From Pyrocephalus nanus (lineage: Eukaryota; Chordata; Aves; Passeriformes; Tyrannidae), in contig CM076277.1 of assembly GCA_038380795.1 (NCBI GenBank), positions 463,501 through 527,500 on the forward strand: a DNA stretch of 64,000 nt, written 5' to 3'. A model generated the notes under the pieces. The model searched no databases. It was not told the origin of the DNA and worked only from the letters and a program-made list of their open reading frames with translations. This document shows, in pieces, positions 36,425 to 48,687 of this stretch. Positions within the stretch are counted from its first letter, which is position 1. Each line of letters opens with the position of its first letter. Both the position numbers and the translations under genes were made by a program.

Positions 36425-36436
36425 CCCTAACCCTAA
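36135..36436 (+). repeat. Telomeric tract, unit 10 (302 bp)
   Basis: It has the barcode with eleven hexamers in the perfect run (36247-36312), and CCCGACAGCC replacing CCCTACAGCC as in unit 12. Confidence 0.97.
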
Positions 36437-36671
36437 CCAAGTCTGAACCGGTCTGAACCGGTCTGAACTAGTTTAAACCGTTGTGAGACTGCTGCTCTTT
36501 CTAAACTGATACAAGAATAGGGAAGCACTGCTGTAAATATAGAGCATTATTGCCTAGTTAGATTTGTGGAGGGTGAGAGAAAATTGGCCCAGAGTAAACG
36601 CAAAACATTTTTGGTGCAAAATGTGGATAGAGACTGCTAGGAGGGATAAGGACCAGATCAGATCACAACAC

Positions 36672-37242
36672 CAAATTATATTTGAAACCCTCAGGAAACC
36701 CCAAACGACAAAATGCTCCTAAAAACCCCCCAAACACCAGAAAACCCCCATCAAATTACAAAAGCACCTTACCATTCCTAAGCAAATTACACAGTAAAAA
36801 CTGCTTAGAGACAGAGTTTTATGCCTTTAAACAGCAGGTATTTATTAGGCGACGTCATGCAGCTCTCCGGCTCGGGCTGGGCAAAAAGAGCTCCGAAATG
36901 TTTGAGTAAAAACACGCAATTTATACAGTTTCTAATTACGATTACAACATATTCATATACGTACCCATGTTATTGTATTATTGGATTACTATATGTCCGG
37001 GTGGAGTTTGAGGCGTGGTCTTTCTTCTGAGGAATATCATGGTGATACATCCTGCCTTCATCATAGGGTCTCAAATTTATTCCTCATTTTTGGGTGACCC
37101 CGGAGACCTTCTGTACTTTCCATTGTTTCATGTTCTATCCGTTGGAGCTTGGAAAAAGCCTTGGCTTCGGGCCTATTTTACCTATTCAAATATCTACCTT
37201 AGCCTGTTTGGCTATAATTTATTACCTCTGGGCTCTTTGTGC
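36672..37242 (-). mobile_element. LTR-like block, unit 10
   Basis: TATA is at 36918-36925 and AATAAA at 36841-36846 (- strand). Confidence 0.4.
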
Positions 37243-39960
37243 AATGTACCTGTTGGTTTCTAGGTCTGCAGAATTTGTACGGAACAAAATCTTTTTTGAG
37301 TGAGGTAGAGAAAGCGGGGGGGGAAGAGAACAGTGGATTTTGCAGTAAGATGCTTCGATTTACAGTTCTAGAGCCTCGTTTTGCTTCAGTCAAAAAGGCG
37401 GGCGGTGTGACTCTCTGGGAGCGGCGACAACTTTCTGCCCTCGCACCGTTTGCCTGGGAGGAATCCTCAGAAGCATTCCGGTGTCTAAATTGAACATCTG
37501 AGTTTGGGGTGGGACTCCTGCTAGTGCACAAAACGCCGTTCCCCCAGAAAAAGAAAGCCCTTACCCTCTGGTTATCAGGTGTAGGTTGCAAAGCGCTCTG
37601 TGGGAAATGAGAGCTCACGGTCCCGACACCTTGTATCCGGAGGGAATCTTCGTACGACTTCAATTTCCCGAGTCCCGCCGCCTGCTTTGCCGCAGGACTC
37701 CTGCGAGGGACCGGCTGCGGAGGACAAAAGAAATGCTCGGTCGGCTGGCAGGCGACAGGCACTTTAGGAATGGCAGGCTTAGCTTTATAGTCTTTTCTTG
37801 CCTCTGTGGGTATACGCGCTATAATTGGTCGGTTGTTTCTCTTCGCGTGCAGCGCTTAGTCTTTTGATTGGCAGTCGGGGTCCTGTTGTGTTCTGGCGAA
37901 GCTCAAAACGATGCCTATTATTTACTGTAGTTTTTCTTCCCTTTCTGCTCTCCTGCCTTGGTGCTGTTTACATTCTTTTACAATCTCAGAGCTGTAACTG
38001 ATTAAATTCAAGGCTTAAGTTGTCAACAGCCCAGCTGTTTCCAATAAATGACAGCCCTCTGTTCCCAGCAAAAAAAGGTCTTATATTCAAGGTCTCAAGT
38101 CTAGTTAGTGAGAGACCCCTGCATTTGCCCGTGCAGGAAAATCATCCGGGTCTGGGACCTTTTGTTTCAGAGCGACCTTTGTCCATATTCCGTTTAGGGA
38201 GTTGTACTGCAATTTTGGTCCCGGTCAGCGGCGAGAAAAAAACAGATCTTTCCCCGAATAAGGAAGCCTGTACCCTCAGGGTCTCAGGTGTAAGTGGTGA
38301 GAGACCCAGTAAATTCCAAGAGTGGCAAGAGTGCTCTGTCCTTTAGACTTTTTGTCTGGGAGAAATCTTCATCCCTGTTCAATTTCAGGAACCTAAGCAG
38401 CTATCTCGATGCAGCACTCCTGCAAAAAAAGAACAGATCTTAACTACAGGAAAAGAAAACCCATACCCTATGGGTCTCAGGTGCAGGTGGTGGGATACCT
38501 CTGGCCCTCCATGGGCAGCAACAGCTTTCTGAGGTGGCACCTTTTGCCTGAGAGGAATGTTGACTATGTTTGCTCTGGGAGCTCAGACTGGGATATCCAG
38601 TACAGATCTCCTTCAATCAAATGAGACACTGTTACCCCAGGTAAAAAAGCCGTTACCTTCTGTCTCTCAACGGCAGCTGGTGGGTGCCTCCATCGGCAGC
38701 AAGAGCTTTCTGTAGTGGCACCTTCTGTGTGAGAGGAACGTTCATCCGTATTCAATTTGACGAGTCAAACCACCTATCTCAGTCCACGACTCCTGCAAGC
38801 AAATAGTATCCTATTTCCCCTAGGACAAAAAGCCCTTACCCTCAGGATCTCAAGTGTGTTAATTAGACACCCTTGACAGTTCATGGGCAGTGAGAACGTT
38901 CTATCCTGTCACCTTTTGTCTGGGAGGAATCTTGGTCCTTGTTCCATTTGGAACTGGACGGGCAGTTGCAGTGCAGGGTTCCTGCAAGGTAACAACAACC
39001 CTTTACCCCAGAAAAGAAAGCCCTTAACCTTGGGATCTAAGGTGCAATTGATAGACCAGCCTACCCTTCCATGGACAGCAAGAACTTGCTGCGGTGACAC
39101 CCTTTCTCTGGGAGGATTCTTAGTCCATATTCAATGTTGGATGGCAGACTGACAATATCGGCACGGGGCTCCTGCGAGCAAATCGCAGACCATTTCCGCA
39201 TGAAAGGCAGCTAGTAGCCACAAGTACTCTAATGCAGGTGAAGGGAGACCCGTGACAGTGCATGGGGCAGCCACACATTTTTGTCCTTGCCTCTTCTGTA
39301 TGGAGAGTATGTTGATACGTGTACGCCTTAGACGGTCATACTGTTATGATCGGCACTACTCTCTGAAAACCAAACGACAGCCCTTTCCCACAGAACTGGG
39401 CTGTTAGGAGTAGTTAGTGGGAAAGGCTGAGCCCACGAAAGGAGAGAGCTTTGTGTGTTGGCACATCTTGTCTGGGAGGAATCTTCATTCGTACTTTATA
39501 TTGGAATCAGACCGGCAATTTCAGAGCAGGACATCTGCAAGTGCACAAAAGCCCTTTCTCCCAGGAAGGCGAGTGCCAACCCTTGAGATATCGGGTACAA
39601 TTGGTGGGCCAGCCTTGGAACTCTATGGGCAGCAGGAGCTATCTGTCCAGCCACCTTCAGTCTGAGAGCGATCTTTGTCCGTATTCGATTTTGGAGTCAG
39701 ACTGGAAATTTCATCACAGAATTCCTGCAAGTGAACAACAGCCCTTTATCCCAGAAAACAAAACGCTTACCCTCAGGGTAAAATGTCCGGGTTGTGGGCA
39801 AGCCTGGGCACTCCATTGGAAGCAGGAGCTTTCTTTGATGGCACCTCTTGCCTGGAGGGAATCTTTCTCCATATTTAATTTTGGCATTCAGACTGGTAAT
39901 TTTGGCGCAGGATCCCTGCAAGCGGACGACAGCTCTTTCTCCCGGGAAAAATACTGCTTA

Positions 39961-40001
39961 CCCTAACCCTAACCCTAACCCTAACGCTAACCCTAACCCT
40001 A

Positions 40002-40033
<32 letters not shown>

Positions 40034-40123
40034 CAGCCTAACCCTAACCCTAACCCTAAAGCCTAACGTTAACCCTAACCCTAACCCTAACCCTAACCCT
40101 AACCCTAACCCTAACCCTAACCC

Positions 40124-40164
<41 letters not shown>

Positions 40165-40199
40165 CCCTAACCCTAACCCTAAACCTAACCCTAACCCTA

Positions 40200-40232
<33 letters not shown>

Positions 40233-40244
40233 CCCTAACCCTAA
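39961..40244 (+). repeat. Telomeric tract, unit 11 (284 bp)
   Basis: It has the barcode with eight hexamers in the perfect run (40073-40120) and the ordinary CCCTACAGCC, although it lies between units 10 and 12. Confidence 0.97.
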
Positions 40245-40479
40245 CCAAGTCTGAACCGGTCTGAACCGGTCTGAACTAGTTTAAACCGTTGTGAGACTGC
40301 TGCTCTTTCTAAACTGATACAAGAATAGGGAAGCACTGCTGTAAATATAGAGCATTATTGCCTAGTTAGATTTGTGGAGGGTGAGAGAAAATTGGCCCAG
40401 AGTAAACGCAAAACATTTTTGGTGCAAAATGTGGATAGAGACTGCTAGGAGGGATAAGGACCAGATCAGATCACAACAC

Positions 40480-41050
40480 CAAATTATATTTGAAACCCTC
40501 AGGAAACCCCAAACGACAAAATGCTCCTAAAAACCCCCCAAACACCAGAAAACCCCCATCAAATTACAAAAGCACCTTACCATTCCTAAGCAAATTACAC
40601 AGTAAAAACTGCTTAGAGACAGAGTTTTATGCCTTTAAACAGCAGGTATTTATTAGGCGACGTCATGCAGCTCTCCGGCTCGGGCTGGGCAAAAAGAGCT
40701 CCGAAATGTTTGAGTAAAAACACGCAATTTATACAGTTTCTAATTACGATTACAACATATTCATATACGTACCCATGTTATTGTATTATTGGATTACTAT
40801 ATGTCCGGGTGGAGTTTGAGGCGTGGTCTTTCTTCTGAGGAATATCATGGTGATACATCCTGCCTTCATCATAGGGTCTCAAATTTATTCCTCATTTTTG
40901 GGTGACCCCGGAGACCTTCTGTACTTTCCATTGTTTCATGTTCTATCCGTTGGAGCTTGGAAAAAGCCTTGGCTTCGGGCCTATTTTACCTATTCAAATA
41001 TCTACCTTAGCCTGTTTGGCTATAATTTATTACCTCTGGGCTCTTTGTGC
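40480..41050 (-). mobile_element. LTR-like block, unit 11
   Basis: TATA is at 40726-40733 and AATAAA at 40649-40654 (- strand). Confidence 0.4.
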
Positions 41051-43768
41051 AATGTACCTGTTGGTTTCTAGGTCTGCAGAATTTGTACGGAACAAAATCT
41101 TTTTTGAGTGAGGTAGAGAAAGCGGGGGGGGAAGAGAACAGTGGATTTTGCAGTAAGATGCTTCGATTTACAGTTCTAGAGCCTCGTTTTGCTTCAGTCA
41201 AAAAGGCGGGCGGTGTGACTCTCTGGGAGCGGCGACAACTTTCTGCCCTCGCACCGTTTGCCTGGGAGGAATCCTCAGAAGCATTCCGGTGTCTAAATTG
41301 AACATCTGAGTTTGGGGTGGGACTCCTGCTAGTGCACAAAACGCCGTTCCCCCAGAAAAAGAAAGCCCTTACCCTCTGGTTATCAGGTGTAGGTTGCAAA
41401 GCGCTCTGTGGGAAATGAGAGCTCACGGTCCCGACACCTTGTATCCGGAGGGAATCTTCGTACGACTTCAATTTCCCGAGTCCCGCCGCCTGCTTTGCCG
41501 CAGGACTCCTGCGAGGGACCGGCTGCGGAGGACAAAAGAAATGCTCGGTCGGCTGGCAGGCGACAGGCACTTTAGGAATGGCAGGCTTAGCTTTATAGTC
41601 TTTTCTTGCCTCTGTGGGTATACGCGCTATAATTGGTCGGTTGTTTCTCTTCGCGTGCAGCGCTTAGTCTTTTGATTGGCAGTCGGGGTCCTGTTGTGTT
41701 CTGGCGAAGCTCAAAACGATGCCTATTATTTACTGTAGTTTTTCTTCCCTTTCTGCTCTCCTGCCTTGGTGCTGTTTACATTCTTTTACAATCTCAGAGC
41801 TGTAACTGATTAAATTCAAGGCTTAAGTTGTCAACAGCCCAGCTGTTTCCAATAAATGACAGCCCTCTGTTCCCAGCAAAAAAAGGTCTTATATTCAAGG
41901 TCTCAAGTCTAGTTAGTGAGAGACCCCTGCATTTGCCCGTGCAGGAAAATCATCCGGGTCTGGGACCTTTTGTTTCAGAGCGACCTTTGTCCATATTCCG
42001 TTTAGGGAGTTGTACTGCAATTTTGGTCCCGGTCAGCGGCGAGAAAAAAACAGATCTTTCCCCGAATAAGGAAGCCTGTACCCTCAGGGTCTCAGGTGTA
42101 AGTGGTGAGAGACCCAGTAAATTCCAAGAGTGGCAAGAGTGCTCTGTCCTTTAGACTTTTTGTCTGGGAGAAATCTTCATCCCTGTTCAATTTCAGGAAC
42201 CTAAGCAGCTATCTCGATGCAGCACTCCTGCAAAAAAAGAACAGATCTTAACTACAGGAAAAGAAAACCCATACCCTATGGGTCTCAGGTGCAGGTGGTG
42301 GGATACCTCTGGCCCTCCATGGGCAGCAACAGCTTTCTGAGGTGGCACCTTTTGCCTGAGAGGAATGTTGACTATGTTTGCTCTGGGAGCTCAGACTGGG
42401 ATATCCAGTACAGATCTCCTTCAATCAAATGAGACACTGTTACCCCAGGTAAAAAAGCCGTTACCTTCTGTCTCTCAACGGCAGCTGGTGGGTGCCTCCA
42501 TCGGCAGCAAGAGCTTTCTGTAGTGGCACCTTCTGTGTGAGAGGAACGTTCATCCGTATTCAATTTGACGAGTCAAACCACCTATCTCAGTCCACGACTC
42601 CTGCAAGCAAATAGTATCCTATTTCCCCTAGGACAAAAAGCCCTTACCCTCAGGATCTCAAGTGTGTTAATTAGACACCCTTGACAGTTCCTGGGCAGTG
42701 AGAACGTTCTATCCTGTCACCTTTTGTCTGGGAGGAATCTTGGTCCTTGTTCCATTTGGAACTGGACGGGCAGTTGCAGTGCAGGGTTCCTGCAAGGTAA
42801 CAACAACCCTTTACCCCAGAAAAGAAAGCCCTTAACCTTGGGATCTAAGGTGCAATTGATAGACCAGCCTACCCTTCCATGGACAGCAAGAACTTGCTGC
42901 GGTGACACCCTTTCTCTGGGAGGATTCTTAGTCCATATTCAATGTTGGATGGCAGACTGACAATATCGGCACGGGGCTCCTGCGAGCAAATCGCAGACCA
43001 TTTCCGCATGAAAGGCAGCTAGTAGCCACAAGTACTCTAATGCAGGTGAAGGGAGACCCGTGACAGTGCATGGGGCAGCCACACATTTTTGTCCTTGCCT
43101 CTTCTGTATGGAGAGTATGTTGATACGTGTACGCCTTAGACGGTCATACTGTTATGATCGGCACTACTCTCTGAAAACCAAACGACAGCCCTTTCCCACA
43201 GAACTGGGCTGTTAGGAGTAGTTAGTGGGAAAGGCTGAGCCCACCAAAGGAGAGAGCTTTGTGTGTTGGCACATCTTGTCTGGGAGGAATCTTCATTCGT
43301 ACTTTATATTGGAATCAGACCGGCAATTTCAGAGCAGGACATCTGCAAGTGCACAAAAGCCCTTTCTCCCAGGAAGGCGAGTGCCAACCCTTGAGATATC
43401 GGGTACAATTGGTGGGCCAGCCTTGGAACTCTATGGGCAGCAGGAGCTATCTGTCCAGCCACCTTCAGTCTGAGAGCGATCTTTGTCCGTATTCGATTTT
43501 GGAGTCAGACTGGAAATTTCATCACAGAATTCCTGCAAGTGAACAACAGCCCTTTATCCCAGAAAACAAAACGCTTACCCTCAGGGTAAAATGTCCGGGT
43601 TGTGGGCAAGCCTGGGCACTCCATTGGAAGCAGGAGCTTTCTTTGATGGCACCTCTTGCCTGGCAGGAATCTTTCTCCATATTTAATTTTGGCATTCAGA
43701 CTGGTAATTTTGGCGCAGGATCCCTGCAAGCGGACGACAGCTCTTTCTCCCGGGAAAAATACTGCTTA

Positions 43769-43955
43769 CCCTAACCCTAACCCTAACCCTAACGCTAACC
43801 CTAACCCTAAACCCTAACCCTAAACCCTAACCCTAACCCGACAGCCTAACCCTAACCCTAACCCTAAAGCCTAACGTTAACCCTAACCCTAACCCTAACC
43901 CTAACCCTAACCCTAACCCTAACCCTAACCCTAACCCTAACCCTAACCCTAACCC

Positions 43956-43996
<41 letters not shown>

Positions 43997-44031
43997 CCCT
44001 AACCCTAACCCTAAACCTAACCCTAACCCTA

Positions 44032-44064
<33 letters not shown>

Positions 44065-44076
44065 CCCTAACCCTAA
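43769..44076 (+). repeat. Telomeric tract, unit 12 (308 bp)
   Basis: It has the barcode with twelve hexamers in the perfect run (43881-43952), the longest of this class, with CCCGACAGCC as in unit 10. Confidence 0.97.
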
Positions 44077-44311
44077 CCAAGTCTGAACCGGTCTGAACCG
44101 GTCTGAACTAGTTTAAACCGTTGTGAGACTGCTGCTCTTTCTAAACTGATACAAGAATAGGGAAGCACTGCTGTAAATATAGAGCATTATTGCCTAGTTA
44201 GATTTGTGGAGGGTGAGAGAAAATTGGCCCAGAGTAAACGCAAAACATTTTTGGTGCAAAATGTGGATAGAGACTGCTAGGAGGGATAAGGACCAGATCA
44301 GATCACAACAC

Positions 44312-44882
44312 CAAATTATATTTGAAACCCTCAGGAAACCCCAAACGACAAAATGCTCCTAAAAACCCCCCAAACACCAGAAAACCCCCATCAAATTACA
44401 AAAGCACCTTACCATTCCTAAGCAAATTACACAGTAAAAACTGCTTAGAGACAGAGTTTTATGCCTTTAAACAGCAGGTATTTATTAGGCGACGTCATGC
44501 AGCTCTCCGGCTCGGGCTGGGCAAAAAGAGCTCCGAAATGTTTGAGTAAAAACACGCAATTTATACAGTTTCTAATTACGATTACAACATATTCATATAC
44601 GTACCCATGTTATTGTATTATTGGATTACTATATGTCCGGGTGGAGTTTGAGGCGTGGTCTTTCTTCTGAGGAATATCATGGTGATACATCCTGCCTTCA
44701 TCATAGGGTCTCAAATTTATTCCTCATTTTTGGGTGACCCCGGAGACCTTCTGTACTTTCCATTGTTTCATGTTCTATCCGTTGGAGCTTGGAAAAAGCC
44801 TTGGCTTCGGGCCTATTTTACCTATTCAAATATCTACCTTAGCCTGTTTGGCTATAATTTATTACCTCTGGGCTCTTTGTGC
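44312..44882 (-). mobile_element. LTR-like block, unit 12
   Basis: TATA is at 44558-44565 and AATAAA at 44481-44486 (- strand). Confidence 0.4.
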
Positions 44883-47600
44883 AATGTACCTGTTGGTTTC
44901 TAGGTCTGCAGAATTTGTACGGAACAAAATCTTTTTTGAGTGAGGTAGAGAAAGCGGGGGGGGAAGAGAACAGTGGATTTTGCAGTAAGATGCTTCGATT
45001 TACAGTTCTAGAGCCTCGTTTTGCTTCAGTCAAAAAGGCGGGCGGTGTGACTCTCTGGGAGCGGCGACAACTTTCTGCCCTCGCACCGTTTGCCTGGGAG
45101 GAATCCTCAGAAGCATTCCGGTGTCTAAATTGAACATCTGAGTTTGGGGTGGGACTCCTGCTAGTGCACAAAACGCCGTTCCCCCAGAAAAAGAAAGCCC
45201 TTACCCTCTGGTTATCAGGTGTAGGTTGCAAAGCGCTCTGTGGGAAATGAGAGCTCACGGTCCCGACACCTTGTATCCAGAGGGAATCTTCGTACGACTT
45301 CAATTTCCCGAGTCCCGCCGCCTGCTTTGCCGCAGGACTCCTGCGAGGGACCGGCTGCGGAGGACAAAAGAAATGCTCGGTCGGCTGGCAGGCGACAGGC
45401 ACTTTAGGAATGGCAGGCTTAGCTTTATAGTCTTTTCTTGCCTCTGTGGGTATACGCGCTATAATTGGTCGGTTGTTTCTCTTCGCGTGCAGCGCTTAGT
45501 CTTTTGATTGGCAGTCGGGGTCCTGTTGTGTTCTGGCGAAGCTCAAAACGATGCCTATTATTTACTGTAGTTTTTCTTCCCTTTCTGCTCTCCTGCCTTG
45601 GTGCTGTTTACATTCTTTTACAATCTCAGAGCTGTAACTGATTAAATTCAAGGCTTAAGTTGTCAACAGCCCAGCTGTTTCCAATAAATGACAGCCCTCT
45701 GTTCCCAGCAAAAAAAGGTCTTATATTCAAGGTCTCAAGTCTAGTTAGTGAGAGACCCCTGCATTTGCCCGTGCAGGAAAATCATCCGGGTCTGGGACCT
45801 TTTGTTTCAGAGCGACCTTTGTCCATATTCCGTTTAGGGAGTTGTACTGCAATTTTGGTCCCGGTCAGCGGCGAGAAAAAAACAGATCTTTCCCCGAATA
45901 AGGAAGCCTGTACCCTCAGGGTCTCAGGTGTAAGTGGTGAGAGACCCAGTAAATTCCAAGAGTGGCAAGAGTGCTCTGTCCTTTAGACTTTTTGTCTGGG
46001 AGAAATCTTCATCCCTGTTCAATTTCAGGAACCTAAGCAGCTATCTCGATGCAGCACTCCTGCAAAAAAAGAACAGATCTTAACTACAGGAAAAGAAAAC
46101 CCATACCCTATGGGTCTCAGGTGCAGGTGGTGGGATACCTCTGGCCCTCCATGGGCAGCAACAGCTTTCTGAGGTGGCACCTTTTGCCTGAGAGGAATGT
46201 TGACTATGTTTGCTCTGGGAGCTCAGACTGGGATATCCAGTACAGATCTCCTTCAATCAAATGAGACACTGTTACCCCAGGTAAAAAAGCCGTTACCTTC
46301 TGTCTCTCAACGGCAGCTGGTGGGTGCCTCCATCGGCAGCAAGAGCTTTCTGTAGTGGCACCTTCTGTGTGAGAGGAACGTTCATCCGTATTCAATTTGA
46401 CGAGTCAAACCACCTATCTCAGTCCACGACTCCTGCAAGCAAATAGTATCCTATTTCCCCTAGGACAAAAAGCCCTTACCCTCAGGATCTCAAGTGTGTT
46501 AATTAGACACCCTTGACAGTTCATGGGCAGTGAGAACGTTCTATCCTGTCACCTTTTGTCTGGGAGGAATCTTGGTCCTTGTTCCATTTGGAACTGGACG
46601 GGCAGTTGCAGTGCAGGGTTCCTGCAAGGTAACAACAACCCTATACCCCAGAAAAGAAAGCCCTTAACCTTGGGATCTAAGGTGCAATTGATAGACCAGC
46701 CTACCCTTCCATGGACAGCAAGAACTTGCTGCGGTGACACCCTTTCTCTGGGAGGATTCTTAGTCCATATTCAATGTTGGATGGCAGACTGACAATATCG
46801 GCACGGGGCTCCTGCGAGCAAATCGCAGACCATTTCCGCATGAAAGGCAGCTAGTAGCCACAAGTACTCTAATGCAGGTGAAGGGAGACCCGTGACAGTG
46901 CATGGGGCAGCCACACATTTTTGTCCTTGCCTCTTCTGTATGGAGAGTATGTTGATACGTGTACGCCTTAGACGGTCATACTGTTATGATCGGCACTACT
47001 CTCTGAAAACCAAACGACAGCCCTTTCCCACAGAACTGGGCTGTTAGGAGTAGTTAGTGGGAAAGGCTGAGCCCACCAAAGGAGAGAGCTTTGTGTGTTG
47101 GCACATCTTGTCTGGGAGGAATCTTCATTCGTACTTTATATTGGAATCAGACCGGCAATTTCAGAGCAGGACATCTGCAAGTGCACAAAAGCCCTTTCTC
47201 CCAGGAAGGCGAGTGCCAACCCTTGAGATATCGGGTACAATTGGTGGGCCAGCCTTGGAACTCTATGGGCAGCAGGAGCTATCTGTCCAGCCACCTTCAG
47301 TCTGAGAGCGATCTTTGTCCGTATTCGATTTTGGAGTCAGACTGGAAATTTCATCACAGAATTCCTGCAAGTGAACAACAGCCCTTTATCCCAGAAAACA
47401 AAACGCTTACCCTCAGGGTAAAATGTCCGGGTTGTGGGCAAGCCTGGGCACTCCATTGGAAGCAGGAGCTTTCTTTGATGGCACCTCTTGCCTGGCAGGA
47501 ATCTTTCTCCATATTTAATTTTGGCATTCAGACTGGTAATTTTGGCGCAGGATCCCTGCAAGCGGACGACAGCTCTTTCTCCCGGGAAAAATACTGCTTA

Positions 47601-47682
47601 CCCTAACCCTAACCCTAACGCTAACGCTAACCCTAACCCTAACCCTAACCCTAACCCTAACCCTAACCCTAAAGCCTAACGT

Positions 47683-47722
<40 letters not shown>

Positions 47723-47742
47723 CCCTAACCCTAACGCTAACG

Positions 47743-47783
<41 letters not shown>

Positions 47784-47842
47784 CCCTAACCGTAACCCTA
47801 ACCCTAACCCTAACCCTAACCCTAAACCTAACCCTAACCCTA

Positions 47843-47875
<33 letters not shown>

Positions 47876-47881
47876 CCCTAA
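47601..47881 (+). repeat. Telomeric tract, unit 13 (281 bp, rearranged barcode)
   Basis: It starts with three CCCTAA then two CGCTAA, keeps AAGCC and CGTTAA, then repeats a CGCTAA CGCTAA pair and adds a CCGTAA variant. The order differs from units 2-12 and the length is not in phase with them by whole hexamers, so it has been internally reshuffled. Confidence 0.96.
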
Positions 47882-48116
47882 CCAAGTCTGAACCGGTCTG
47901 ATCCGGTCTGAACTAGTTTAAACCGTTGTGAGACTGCTGCTCTTTCTAAACTGATACAAGAATAGGGAAGCACTGCTGTAAATATAGAGCATTATTGCCT
48001 AGTTAGATTTGTGGAGGGTGAGAGAAAATTGGCCCAGAGTAAACGCAAAACATTTTTGGTGCAAAATGTGGATAGAGACTGCTAGGAGGGATAAGGACCA
48101 GATCAGATCACAACAC

Positions 48117-48687
48117 CAAATTATATTTGAAACCCTCAGGAAACCCCAAACGACAAAATGCTCCTAAAAACCCCCCAAACACCAGAAAACCCCCATCAAA
48201 TTACAAAAGCACCTTACCATTCCTAAGCAAATTACACAGTAAAAACTGCTTAGAGACAGAGTTTTATGCCTTTAAACAGCAGGTATTTATTAGGCGACGT
48301 CATGCAGCTCTCCGGCTCGGGCTGGGCAAAAAGAGCTCCGAAATGTTTGAGTAAAAACACGCAATTTATACAGTTTCTAATTACGATTACAACATATTCA
48401 TATACGTACCCATGTTATTGTATTATTGGATTACTATATGTCCGGGTGGAGTTTGAGGCGTGGTCTTTCTTCTGAGGAATATCATGGTGATACATCCTGC
48501 CTTCATCATAGGGTCTCAAATTTATTCCTCATTTTTGGGTGACCCCGGAGACCTTCTGTACTTTTCATTGTTTCATGTTCTATCCGTTGGAGCTTGGAAA
48601 AAGCCTTGGCTTCGGGCCTATTTTACCTATTCAAATATCTACCTTAGCCTGTTTGGCTATAATTTATTACCTCTGGGCTCTTTGTGC
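48117..48687 (-). mobile_element. LTR-like block, unit 13
   Basis: TATA is at 48363-48370 and AATAAA at 48286-48291 (- strand). One private C-to-T change (CTTTTCATTG) lies in the U3-like part. Confidence 0.4.

Larger units (their letters stand above)
34186..38011 (+). repeat. Macrosatellite unit 10
   Basis: This unit is 3,826 bp. ATCCAGGTC near 34319 is private. Its telomeric tract contains CCCGACAGCC near 36204, shared only with unit 12. Diagnostic sites are G, C and GGCAGG. Confidence 0.97.
38012..41819 (+). repeat. Macrosatellite unit 11
   Basis: This unit is 3,808 bp. I saw no private substitution in it, but it combines variants otherwise found apart. Diagnostic sites are C, G and GGAGGG. 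Confidence 0.97.
41820..45651 (+). repeat. Macrosatellite unit 12
   Basis: At 3,832 bp this is the longest unit of the units 2-12 class. It shares TATCCAGAGG with unit 4, the tract variant CCCGACAGCC with unit 10, and GTTCCTGGGCAG (near 42688) with units 16-17. It is a visible mosaic. Diagnostic sites are C, C and GGCAGG. Confidence 0.97.
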
